Below, one piece after another: positions 8,676-17,006 of a stretch of 53,283 nt of DNA (positions are counted from its first letter, which is position 1; each line of letters opens with the position of its first letter). Origin of the DNA: an uncultured Collinsella sp. (GTDB lineage: Bacteria; Actinomycetota; Coriobacteriia; Coriobacteriales; Coriobacteriaceae); the NCBI GenBank assembly GCA_900540905.1, contig UQHR01000012.1, positions 1 to 53,283 on the forward strand, read 5' to 3'. The position numbers were made by a program, and so were the translations under genes. The notes under the pieces were generated by a model, which was not told the origin of the DNA, made no database searches, and saw only the letters and a program-made list of their open reading frames with translations.

Positions 8676-11479
8676 GTGAGAGCTGCCACTGCCCTTCGTT
8701 CAGTTATATGTCGCGCCCTGACCATTGTGCTTGCCGCGCTTGCCGTGCTGAGTTCAATCGCGCCTGTTCAGGCTTTTGCCGATGACTCTAGTCAGCCAGT
8801 CAAGACGGTCCGCGTCGGCTGGCTCGTCAACAACGAGGGCTTCCAGGACGGCACCCCCGGCGAGCGTCTCTCTGGATGGGGTTACGAGTACCTCCAGACC
8901 CTGTCGTACTACACGCCCGGCTGGCGGTACGAATACGTCTCCGGCACCTTCACCGAGCTTTTGGACATGCTCGAGGCGGGCGAGATCGACCTCATGCCCA
9001 ACATCTCCTACTCCGAGGAACGTGCCCAAAAGCTGCTCTTTTCCTCGAACCCCGAGGGCACCGAGCGCTACTTCATCTACGCCAAGCCCGATCGCGACGA
9101 TCTGGCCAAGGGTGACCCCCAAGCGCTCCAAGGCCTTACCATCGGCTGCAACCCCGGCGTTACGCAAACCTTCGTTGGCCAACAGTGGCTCGCCAACGAA
9201 GGCATTACCTGCACCTATAAAGAAATCAACACTGGCGGTGCCCTCTTTGACGCGCTCGCAAACAACGAGGTCGATGCCATCATCATGAACGACACGACCT
9301 CGTCGCCCAGCGCCTCCCCCATGTTCTACATTGGTTCGAGCGACTACTATTTTGCCGTCCCCAAAAGCCGCCCCGACCTGATGGACGACATCAATGCCGC
9401 CATGTCGGCAATCGCCCGCGTCAACCCACGCTATATCGACGAAGTCAAATCTAACTACTCGGCCCAAAACAGCGGTTCATCATCGCTCAACGGCCCCGAA
9501 CGTTCCTGGCTCAAAACAAATGACAACACCATCGCGCTCGGCTACATTACGGGCAGACTCCCCTACTGCAACGAAGACGAAAACGGCGAAATGGAAGGCT
9601 CGCTCGCATCGCTTGCGACGACGTTGCACGATAAATTTGGCATTACGGTCAAAACCGTCGCCTTTGATAGCTACAAGATGATGTCAAAGGCCCTGTCAAA
9701 GGGAAGCATAGACGTTGCGCTGCCGGTATACCGAGATTACTGGTTTGCCGAGCAATCAGGCGTTGTGCAGTCGGTATCGTTGGGGACCATATCCCTCACC
9801 GCCATCCACACCGGCAGCGACCTGAACAAAGACCTTCAGAACATCGCCTGTACCAAATCATCGTTTGTCAACAAAAATGCACTTGAAAGTCTGTTCCCCA
9901 CAGCGACCGTGACCGAATACCAATCCGACGATGAAGCGTTCGACGCCCTCAGGAAGGGAATGGCGCACTGCATCGTCGCTCCCAGCTCACGCATAAAACC
10001 ATCGGCGACCGTCATGATCTCAAGGACTACGAGACGGTCGAGCTCCCTGACACCTGTGAGCTCTCGTGCTGGATTTCGCACGGAAAGCCCGAGCTGCTGG
10101 GAATCATCAACAAGGGCATCATCAATGCCGGAGAATCGCTCTCCGCAAGCAATTACTCCTCCACGTCGTACACGACCCAGGAATCAGACACGCTTCAATT
10201 CCTTTTTCGCAACCGCACCGCCATTGCCGCTACCCTCATCGGTATGTTGTCGGTCGGCATCGTCCTGCTCAGCTGGGCGCTCGTGCGCGCTCGAACCGAG
10301 CGCAAAAAAGCCGACGCTGCCAACGCCGCTAAGACGGCATTCCTCACGCGCATGAGCCACGACATCCGTACGCCGCTCAACGGTATCCTGGGCCTTATCG
10401 AGATTGAGGAATTGAAGGAAGGCGATATCAAGGTCGCCCGCGAGAGCCGTGCCAAGGCGCGCGTTGCCGCCAATCACCTGCTCTCGCTGATCAACGACAT
10501 CCTCGAGATGGGCAAAATCGAAGACCGCAAGCTAACACTGGAGCATGCGCCTTTTAACCTCAAAGAACTCTGTGACAATACGCTGGTTCTGTGCAAGCTC
10601 CGCGCGTCCAGTAACGGCATCACCATGCAGGACAATAGTCTGCCGTACGCCACGGGGCCATACATGATCGGCAGTCCCACCCATATCCGACAGATCATGA
10701 TCAACCTGTTAGACAACAGCATTAAGTACAACAAGCACGGCGGCTCCGTCACCTTTAGTTCAAAGACCAGGCCACTCGATGACGGGCGCGCGCTCTTTTG
10801 CTTTAGCGTTTCGGATACCGGCATTGGCATGACTCCCGAGTTTTTAAAGCATATCTATGAGCCGTTTGCCCAAGAAGGTGACGATGCGCGCAGCAAGTTC
10901 CAAGGAACCGGCATGGGCATGCCAATCGTCAAGTCGCTTATTGAACTGATGGGCGGCACCATCGAAGTCACCAGTGAGCTCCATGTGGGCACCTCGTTCT
11001 ACGTGGAGATTCCGCTCGATATCGACGAGAATCCCCAGGCGCGGGCGAATACGGTTGAGAGTGCGCCCGACCGCTCGCTCACCGACATGAACGTGCTGCT
11101 CGCCGAAGACAACGAATTGAATGCCGAGATTGCCCAGACGCTGCTAGAATCCGAGGGCGTCGTGGTCACCCGCGCCGCCAACGGCAACGAGGTCGTCGAT
11201 CTGTACCTGTCGCATCCCGCCGGCAGCTTCGATGCGATCCTGATGGACATTATGATGCCGGACATGGACGGCTATGAGGCAACCCGCGCGATTCGTCTGA
11301 GCGAGAAGGTCGATGCAGCCGATATCCCCATCATCGCGCTCACCGCCAATGCCTTTGCCGAGGACGCCAAGGCGGCACACGATGCTGGCATGAACGCCCA
11401 TCTGTCCAAACCGCTCGACTTTAACAAGCTCAAAAACATACTCGCCCGCATCAAGAAAAACGGATCCGTTTCGCTATAG
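8676..11479 (+). pseudogene. Hybrid sensor histidine kinase with tandem periplasmic binding domains, frameshifted
   Basis: EvgS/BvgS-like architecture: signal peptide (to about residue 37, ending VQAFA), two SBP_bac_3-type substrate-binding domains, a transmembrane segment (AIAATLIGMLSVGIVLLSW), HisKA with phospho-His in MSHDIRTPLNGI (codon at 10358), HATPase (DNSIKYN, GTGMGM), and a receiver with phospho-Asp in ILMDIMMP (codon at 11246). The frame breaks at the AAAA run 9995-9998: upstream reads GMAHCIVAPSSRI, and one extra A would join it directly to KTIGDRHDLKDYETVELP. So a single-base deletion, sequencing error or slippage separates sensor from kinase. GTG 8676 is favoured (TAGGAT upstream); TTG 8670 is also possible. 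No dedicated response regulator is adjacent. Confidence 0.85.
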
Positions 11480-11519
11480 TTTTTGCAGCAACCACGCACG
11501 ACCAGAAAGGAAGCCAACG

Positions 11520-11999
11520 ATGTTTAGGCCCTTACGTCGAAAGAAACGCGCCATCACCGACGAGGAAGCGCGCGAACTGCTCGCCACCTGCAAGCGCGGC
11601 GTCTTTGCCGTCAACGGCGACGATGGCTACCCGTACGCCATTCCCGTCAACTACTTCTTTGACGCCGAGCACGACAAGATTTATTTCCATGGCGCCAAGG
11701 CTGGCCACAAGGTCGACGCACTCAAGCGCGATGACAAGGTCTGCTTTACCGTTTACGGAAACGAGTGGTACCAGGACGGCGACTGGGCTCCCTACGTTAT
11801 GAGCACCGTCGTCTTTGGCCGTTGTCGCCTGGCGAATGACACCCCCGCGTTTATCGAGGACAAAGTCCGCCAGCTCGCCCTTAAGTACTACCCTTCTGCC
11901 GAGGAAGTCGAAGAGGAAATCGCCAAGGACATTAAGGGCGTCCAGCTCTACGAGATTACGATTGAGCATCTTTGCGGCAAGCAGATTCAAGAAAAGTAA
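11520..11999 (+). CDS. Pyridoxamine 5'-phosphate oxidase-like / NimA-type flavoprotein
   Basis: A 159-aa protein of the FMN-binding split-barrel fold. The sequence RGVFAVNGDDGYPYAIPVNYFFD near residue 30, followed by IYFHGAKAGHKVDALKRDDKVCFTVYG, is the pattern of the NimA/PNPOx-like subgroup that binds FMN or F420-like flavins. Relatives include nitroimidazole reductases, but substrate here is unknown. Start ATG 11520 follows AGAAAGGA. It is 40 bp downstream of the sensor kinase gene on the same strand, so co-transcription is possible. A strong shared terminator follows at 12042. Confidence 0.88.
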   Translation: MFRPLRRKKRAITDEEARELLATCKRGVFAVNGDDGYPYAIPVNYFFDAEHDKIYFHGAKAGHKVDALKRDDKVCFTVYGNEWYQDGDWAPYVMSTVVFGRCRLANDTPAFIEDKVRQLALKYYPSAEEVEEEIAKDIKGVQLYEITIEHLCGKQIQEK

Positions 12000-12041
12000 G
12001 CCTCTCAGCAGGTCTGCGCCCAATTGCTACAGATGCTTTAC

Positions 12042-12083
12042 CATGTGGGGCCTTCTAGCCGACTTGGCAGAAGGCCCCACATG
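12042..12083. terminator. Bidirectional terminator hairpin
   Basis: CATGTGGGGCCTTCT (12042-12056) and AGAAGGCCCCACATG (12069-12083) are a perfect 15-bp stem with a 12-nt loop. It lies between the convergent NimA-like and MalY-like genes and probably serves both. T-runs are poor on both sides. Confidence 0.8.
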
Positions 12084-12093
12084 CAGCGCGCGC

Positions 12094-13308
12094 TTACCGT
12101 GCATTAAAAACGTAGCGGTCCAGGCGGTCGCACGCTTCCCTCACGCGCGAAAGCGGCAGCGCCAGATTCACGCGAATGTGGCAGGGCCCGTGAAACGGAC
12201 GGCCGTCCTGATACCCCACGCCCACGCGCGCCCCCTCGTCGAGCAGCCACTGAATATCGCGGCCATGCTCGCGGCACCACTCGGTGCAGTCCAGAAACAC
12301 CATGTACGTGCCCTGCGGACGTGAATAGGACACGCCCTCAAAATGCTCGTCCACGTAATCGCAGAAGTACTCGATATTGCCGGCAAGCACCTGGTTGAGC
12401 TCGTCCACCCACTCGTAGCCTTGCGGCTGGTAGGCACCGATAAGCGCATGCATGGAGAGGACATTCATCTCGTTGTAGTGAGTCTTGTTGGACACGGCGC
12501 ACACGCGGTCGCGCAGTGTTTCGTTATAGATGATGCGGTAGCTGCCGACCAGACCCGCCAGGTTAAACGTCTTGCTGGGCGCGTAGAGGGCAACCGTGCG
12601 CATGCGAGCATCCTCGCTCACCGACTGCGTCGGGATGTGCTTGTGTCCCGGCAGGATGATATCGGACCAAATCTCGTCCGAGATCACCACGCAATCGTGC
12701 TGGCGATAAATGTCCATGGCGCGCTCGATCTCGTCGCGCTCCCATACGCGGCCGCAGGGATTGTGCGGCGAGCAGAACACCGCGGCATGAATGTGGTTTT
12801 GGGCGAGTTTGCACTCCATGTCCTCAAAGTCCATGCGCCACACGCCTTGGTCGTCGAGTTTAAGCGGGCTGTGGACAATACGATAGCCCGCGGCTTCGAT
12901 GGACTTGGTAAAGCCGATGTAGGTGGGGCTGTGGACCAGCACCGCATCGCCCGGCTGAACATACGCACGCAGCGTCGACACGACACCGCCCAGCACGCCG
13001 TTTTCGTAGCCGATATGCTCGGGCGCCAGGCCCTCAACGCCGTTGCGACGGCTCTGCCATTCGATGATGCGGTCAAAGTACTCGGGACGCGGATTGAAGT
13101 AGCCGAACATAGGGTGCTGGGCGCGCTGGATGATGTACTCCTGGACCGTGGGCACCGTGGCGAAATTCATGTCGGCCACCCACATGGGAATGCGGTCGAA
13201 GCCCTCGTCGGGTGCGTTCGGAGCCATACCGGGGATCTCGCCCCAGGAGTCAACGGCGATGGAGTCCATGCCGTGGCGGTCGACAAGCGAGCTAAAGTCG
13301 TATTTCAT
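12094..13308 (-). CDS. MalY/PatB-family PLP-dependent aminotransferase (C-S lyase)
   Basis: A 404-aa class I/II aminotransferase-fold enzyme. The PLP lysine is K246 in APSKTFNLAGL; other family marks are VADMNFATVPTV near the N-terminus, SPHNPCGRVW at 180-189 and SDEIWSDI at 210-217. MalY/PatB enzymes cleave cystathionine or related C-S bonds (cystathionine beta-lyase activity), giving thiols such as H2S. Length is typical (about 390-400). Start ATG 13308 is preceded by GGGAG. It stands alone between the 12042 hairpin and trmO. MalY relatives can also regulate transcription, which cannot be judged here. Confidence 0.92.
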   Translation of the reverse strand: MKYDFSSLVDRHGMDSIAVDSWGEIPGMAPNAPDEGFDRIPMWVADMNFATVPTVQEYIIQRAQHPMFGYFNPRPEYFDRIIEWQSRRNGVEGLAPEHIGYENGVLGGVVSTLRAYVQPGDAVLVHSPTYIGFTKSIEAAGYRIVHSPLKLDDQGVWRMDFEDMECKLAQNHIHAAVFCSPHNPCGRVWERDEIERAMDIYRQHDCVVISDEIWSDIILPGHKHIPTQSVSEDARMRTVALYAPSKTFNLAGLVGSYRIIYNETLRDRVCAVSNKTHYNEMNVLSMHALIGAYQPQGYEWVDELNQVLAGNIEYFCDYVDEHFEGVSYSRPQGTYMVFLDCTEWCREHGRDIQWLLDEGARVGVGYQDGRPFHGPCHIRVNLALPLSRVREACDRLDRYVFNAR

Positions 13309-13420
13309 GCTGAGCTCCCGTGCAAAGTAGGCTGTTCCGATAGGCGTTATTGTCCACCAGCGTGGGCGGTTTTGGCGCGGGGTTTGGCGATTAATTTGAC
13401 GGGTGCAGACGAATGGCAGG

Positions 13421-14158
13421 TTAGCCCCGCGCGTCGTTGACGGCGACTACGGTTAGCTGGGTTTCATCAACCGTAAAAGATATGTCGAGCCCGGCGAAGG
13501 CCAGATGATAGACGCGGTTTGGCTCGTGCTTGCTGCCTGCGCGACGTGGATCTTGGCGAAGGACCTCGACCAAGCCGGGGAGCTTTGCGGGCGGGACCAT
13601 ATCCTGCAGTGCTTGCGGAAACTCGACGTCGAGCTCTTGCCACGGAGCATCCTCAATCCAGCCGCCGGTCGCATCCGGGTGGCAGTCCGCAAACGGAATG
13701 TAGGGCTTAATGTCGTAGATGGGCGTGCCGTCGCGCAAATCGGCCCCCAGCACATGGATGATGGGGCCATCGTCGGTGAGCTCGACGCGATCGAGCTTGA
13801 CGCAGGTAAGCCCAATGGGATTAGGGCGAAACGGACTGCGCGTGGCAAACACGCCCACGCGCTCGGCTCCGCCCAGACGCGGCGGGCGCACGGTTTTCGA
13901 CCACTTGGCATTGGTGCCGGACCTGTCCTGCGCCTTGGCATCGGCAGCTATGTCCTTAGCCGTGCCGCCGGGTGTGCCGTTTTCGAAGCGCCACAGCAGC
14001 CACAGGTGAGAGAAGGAGTCCAGACCCTCAACCGCTGCGTTGGAGGCAAATTCCGGCTCAAAGACAATGCGTCCCTGCAGATGGGGCGCCAAAAAGCTGT
14101 TGCGCAGAATGCCAAACTTCTGCGGCAGGTCGGTATGTATGTGTGCAATAGGTTCCAT
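13421..14158 (-). CDS. trmO: TrmO-like tRNA (t6A37) methyltransferase
   Basis: A 245-aa TrmO/UPF0066 protein, a beta-barrel SAM-dependent enzyme that methylates t6A at position 37 of certain tRNAs. Seen: start MEPIAHIHTDLPQKFGILRNS, the family core GVFATRSPFRPNPIGLTCVKL, then DLRDGTPIYDIKPYIP in the middle. ATG 14158 gives the canonical N-terminus; ATG 14167 is an alternative three codons upstream, and neither has a convincing ribosome site. A long upstream open frame on this strand runs through the XRE gene region and is a coding shadow. It is divergent from the XRE regulator gene. Confidence 0.92.
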   Translation of the reverse strand: MEPIAHIHTDLPQKFGILRNSFLAPHLQGRIVFEPEFASNAAVEGLDSFSHLWLLWRFENGTPGGTAKDIAADAKAQDRSGTNAKWSKTVRPPRLGGAERVGVFATRSPFRPNPIGLTCVKLDRVELTDDGPIIHVLGADLRDGTPIYDIKPYIPFADCHPDATGGWIEDAPWQELDVEFPQALQDMVPPAKLPGLVEVLRQDPRRAGSKHEPNRVYHLAFAGLDISFTVDETQLTVVAVNDARG

Positions 14159-14299
14159 GCCGGTCATTGTACGGCATGGAGGTGTGGGGCGTTGCGCGCA
14201 ATTCTTCGCCGCGGTTCCCCGTCGTGCAACCAACGGTTGCTTGGAAGGGCACCTGCTGCCGCGTATGCTTAAGCCATCAACCAGCAGAAAGGAGCCGCC

Positions 14300-15127
14300 A
14301 TGGCCTTTGCAGAAAAGCTCATTGCCATCCGTCGCGCCCATCACCTTACCCAGGAGCAGCTCGCCGCCAAGCTCTTCGTCACACGCCAAGCCGTCAGCCG
14401 TTGGGAGCGCGGCGAGGTCACACCGGGCATCGACATGATGAAACTCATCGCCGCCGTAACCGGCGAGCCCCTGTCTCACCTGCTCGAAATGCCCGAGCAC
14501 TATTGCCAGAGCTGCGGCATGATACTCACGCCCAACGACTGCGGTACCGATGCCACGGGCGCCACGACCGACCATTACTGCAAGTGGTGCTACGACCACG
14601 GCAAGTACACCTACGACACCACCATGGAGGCGATGATCGAGGATTGCGCCCCGCGGCTGGCGCAAAACACCGGCATGTCGCTCGACGAAGCCGTCTCGCT
14701 CATGGGCGCCGTCCTGCCGCAACTGGAGCGCTGGCGCACCGTGCAGGAAAACGAGGAGCGCTACGGCTCCGAAGCGCGGGTGCGCTATGGCGATGAGGCT
14801 ATCGATGCAGCAAACGAAGCACTGCTGGATATGGACCCCGAGACATGGAACGACATGAAGGAACTTGAACGCGCTATTCTGGGTCAACTCTCGATTGCCA
14901 TGGGCATTGGCGACCCAGGGAGCAACGAGGCCCACAAACTTGTCGCAATGCACCGTCGATGGATTGCCCTTAACTGGGGACGCGAGCCCCAAGACGAAGC
15001 ATACCTGGGCCTCGCCCACGGCTATCTTGCCGATCAGCGCTTTGTTGACTACTACGACAAGCCCTGCGGCACCGGAGCCACGGCGTTTCTGATCCAGGCC
15101 ATCGAGTCGTCGTTGACGCGCGCATAG
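14300..15127 (+). CDS. XRE HTH / zinc ribbon / TipAS-like fusion regulator
   Basis: A 275-aa protein in three parts. Residues 1-65 are a Cro/cI helix-turn-helix (LTQEQLAAKLFVTRQAVSRWERG). Residues about 68-110 are a zinc ribbon with CQSC..CKWC. The rest (about 120-270) is helical and matches the TipAS pattern that in TipA binds thiopeptide antibiotics. TipA itself uses a MerR domain, so an XRE version suggests a different promoter mode. ATG 14300 follows AGAAAGGAG. A drug- or peptide-sensing role is by domain only. The glutaredoxin gene follows after 51 bp. Confidence 0.85.
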   Translation: MAFAEKLIAIRRAHHLTQEQLAAKLFVTRQAVSRWERGEVTPGIDMMKLIAAVTGEPLSHLLEMPEHYCQSCGMILTPNDCGTDATGATTDHYCKWCYDHGKYTYDTTMEAMIEDCAPRLAQNTGMSLDEAVSLMGAVLPQLERWRTVQENEERYGSEARVRYGDEAIDAANEALLDMDPETWNDMKELERAILGQLSIAMGIGDPGSNEAHKLVAMHRRWIALNWGREPQDEAYLGLAHGYLADQRFVDYYDKPCGTGATAFLIQAIESSLTRA

Positions 15128-15178
15128 ACCGCGGCTGCTTTGGGTATTTCAATCGAAACCTCAACCGATTGGAGACCC

Positions 15179-15424
15179 ATGGCTACTAATCATGAGCTCA
15201 CGCTGCACGTTATGACCGGCTGCCCGTATTGCATAAAAGTCAAGCGATTCCTTGCCGATAACGGCGTGACCATTCCCGAGCGCAATATCTCGACCGACCC
15301 CGAAGCCGAGCAGACACTCATCGCCGTCGGCGGAAAGCGCCAGGTTCCCTGCCTGTTCATTGACGGCAAGCCGCTCTACGAGTCGAACGACATCATCGCG
15401 TGGGTGCAGGAGAACCTGCTCTAG
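15179..15424 (+). CDS. Glutaredoxin-like thioredoxin-fold protein
   Basis: An 81-aa glutaredoxin-like protein with the redox motif CPYC (C15, C18), cis-proline segment QVPCLFIDG and C-terminal ESNDIIAWVQ. It has the usual short glutaredoxin length. ATG 15179 is chosen because GGAGA lies four bases upstream; a longer in-frame start has no site. In a likely glutathione-poor anaerobe its reductant may be another low-molecular thiol or thioredoxin reductase; that is inference. It is probably co-transcribed with the preceding XRE/TipAS regulator. Confidence 0.92.
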   Translation: MATNHELTLHVMTGCPYCIKVKRFLADNGVTIPERNISTDPEAEQTLIAVGGKRQVPCLFIDGKPLYESNDIIAWVQENLL

Positions 15425-15439
15425 TGCAACACAGCCATT

Positions 15440-15479
15440 GGGGACGTCCTTAAATGACCAGTCGTTAAAGAACGCCCCC
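15440..15479. repeat. Short palindromic intergenic repeat, GGGAC family
   Basis: GGGGACGTCCTTAA (15440-15453) is an imperfect inverted repeat of TTAAAGAACGCCCCC (15465-15479). It lies between convergent glutaredoxin and dus genes and may act as a terminator. Related to the copies at 8531, 16467 and 23069. Confidence 0.6.
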
Positions 15480-15488
15480 GATGACTAG

Positions 15489-16442
15489 TTAGCCGTGGAA
15501 GCGAGCTGTGGGTGCAAGCAGCTGTTCGCGAAAGACGCGCTCGACGGCAGCGCGGTATTCGTCGACCTTTTTGGTCTTGCGTACGATCTTGTGGACGGTA
15601 GCGGGATCAGCGAAAGCGCACTTGGCGTAGAACCACCACTCCTTCATGCGGAAGACCGCATTGCCGCCAATCTCTTCTGCATATGCCGCAAACAGCGTGT
15701 CGTGGAAGCGCTGCAGCTCAGCAGCCGTTGCAGCTGGGCCGCCCTTGACCATGCGAGCCAGCGCGGGGTTCGCGAGCAGGCCACGCCCCAACATCACATG
15801 GCGCGTGCCGGGATAGGCCTCCACCAGCGCGTCCATATCCTCAAGATCAAAAATGTCACCGTTATAGGCCACGGGAAACGGCGCCCGCTCCAACGTCTTG
15901 CCGTAAAACTCCTTGCGCGGCGAGCCCGTATAACGGTCCTTCTGTACGCGCGGATGCACGATCAGCTCTGCCAGCGGCATACGGCAATACAAATCGAGTA
16001 CACGCTCGTATTCGTCGTCGCCCTCCAGCCCCAGCCTGGTCTTTACCGATACCGGCAACGGCGACCGCTCGCACACATCGTTCAAGAACACCTCGAGCTC
16101 GTCGAGATTGCGCAAGAAACCCGAGCCCTTGCCCTTGGCGACAACCGTTCCCGAAGGGCAACCCAAGTTGAGATTGACCTCGCAATAGCCCATGTCGGCG
16201 AGCACCTGTGCCGCCCACACAAACTCGTCCGCGTTCTTGGACATCAGCTGAGGCACCACGTTGAGCCCCTGGTTATTGGCAGGATCGATCTCCTTAAACG
16301 CCTTGCCGCCAAAGCGGTTGCCCACCCGCGGCGGCGGCAAAAACGGCGTGTAATAGCAATCGAGTGCGCCGAAGCACTCCGCATGCACGCGACGGAATAC
16401 ATGCCCGGTAATCCCCTCCATAGGGGCAAGCGAAAGAATCAT
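15489..16442 (-). CDS. dus: tRNA-dihydrouridine synthase
   Basis: A 317-aa FMN enzyme that reduces uridines in tRNA. Seen: N-terminal APMEGITG, catalytic Cys C95 in NLGCPSGTVVAKGKGSGFL, the phosphate loop VMLGRGLLANP near residue 215, and a helical C-terminal domain. The variant PSGTVVAKGKG (usual PxxxVxxxGxGxxL) fits the DusC-like or unassigned group; the exact target uridine is not predictable. Start ATG 16442 has a modest purine-rich site GAGAAGAG. The upstream gap holds two inverted repeats (16467-16495 and 16504-16531). Confidence 0.93.
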   Translation of the reverse strand: MILSLAPMEGITGHVFRRVHAECFGALDCYYTPFLPPPRVGNRFGGKAFKEIDPANNQGLNVVPQLMSKNADEFVWAAQVLADMGYCEVNLNLGCPSGTVVAKGKGSGFLRNLDELEVFLNDVCERSPLPVSVKTRLGLEGDDEYERVLDLYCRMPLAELIVHPRVQKDRYTGSPRKEFYGKTLERAPFPVAYNGDIFDLEDMDALVEAYPGTRHVMLGRGLLANPALARMVKGGPAATAAELQRFHDTLFAAYAEEIGGNAVFRMKEWWFYAKCAFADPATVHKIVRKTKKVDEYRAAVERVFREQLLAPTARFHG

Positions 16443-16466
16443 CTACTCTTCTCTCATATCAACGGA

Positions 16467-16495
16467 TGTGACAAAGGAACCGCCCCCTTGTTACA
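16467..16495. repeat. Short palindromic intergenic repeat, TGTGACAAAGG type
   Basis: TGTGACAAAGG (16467-16477) and CCTTGTTACA (16486-16495) form an imperfect dyad 25 bp upstream of dus. It resembles the 23069-23095 dyad. A second perfect dyad, GCCTTGTG / CACAAGGC, follows at 16504-16531. Either could be an operator or part of a repeat family. Confidence 0.5.
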
Positions 16496-16581
16496 TGCAT
16501 TATGCCTTGTGCTTCAGATGATTCACAAGGCAGAGGTAGCTGCTTGACGATAATCACCCTTCCATCCGTCGCCTTACGCAA

Positions 16582-16763
16582 CGAAGGTGAATGCTTTTCC
16601 GCGAAGTGAACGGGTGAAATCGGACCCTCGATGCATCGACACTTTGGGAAGGCCAATTCCTGCGGTTTTATCACTCAAATCCTGCGGTTTTAGCGTCGAA
16701 AAACGTGGGTGCTTCAGGGGTCCAAATTAGGTCGTTCACTTCTCGGGAAACCATTCACCTTCG
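16582..16763. repeat. Foldback repeat element, copy 2 (~182 bp)
   Basis: Same design as the element at 4011-4196: ends CGAAGGTGAATG.TTT.CCG.GAAGTGAACG in inverted orientation, an inner arm GGACCCTCGATGCATC matched by GGTGCTTCAGGGGTCC, and two internal ATCCTGCGGTTTTA units. The two copies differ at many positions, often in ways that keep the fold, so they are old or under structural constraint. It lies between dus and the terminator of the mgtA operon. Confidence 0.8.
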
Positions 16764-16784
16764 ATTTACTGGTGCTTATAAACA

Positions 16785-16817
16785 GCGAGGGGGTCGCCCG
16801 GCAGGCGGCCCCCTCGC
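16785..16817 (-). terminator. Terminator of the mgtA operon
   Basis: GCGAGGGGGTCGCC (16785-16798) and GGCGGCCCCCTCGC (16804-16817) form a very GC-rich stem directly after the small membrane protein gene on the reverse strand. The T-run is poor. Confidence 0.65.
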
Positions 16818-16820
16818 TTG

Positions 16821-16976
16821 TTATTCATCCCTCGGCAGCGGTTTCATGCTCCAAAAGACAACGTTCATAATCACGACAACCACCAACACCACGCCGTTGG
16901 CCACCCAAAAGCCCATGTTAAGGCCGAGCCACTCCGTGGTGCCAAACAAGTCCATCCAAATCTGCGTCCAGTTCAT
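16821..16976 (-). CDS. MgtA-linked small membrane protein (51 aa)
   Basis: A small gene easily missed by gene callers. It reads MNWTQIWMDLFGTTEWLGLN, then a single hydrophobic helix (about residues 21-43: GFWVANGVVLVVVVIMNVVF), and ends WSMKPLPRDE. The start ATG 16976 has one of the best ribosome sites in the window, AGAAAGGAG, seven bases upstream. It lies 30 bp after the mgtA stop and before the operon terminator, so it is in the same transcript. By analogy with small proteins that bind Mg2+ or K+ P-type ATPases it may regulate or stabilise the transporter; that is inference. Confidence 0.75.
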   Translation of the reverse strand: MNWTQIWMDLFGTTEWLGLNMGFWVANGVVLVVVVIMNVVFWSMKPLPRDE

Positions 16977-17006
16977 GCAAACGCTCCTTTCTGCATCAAT
17001 CCCCCA

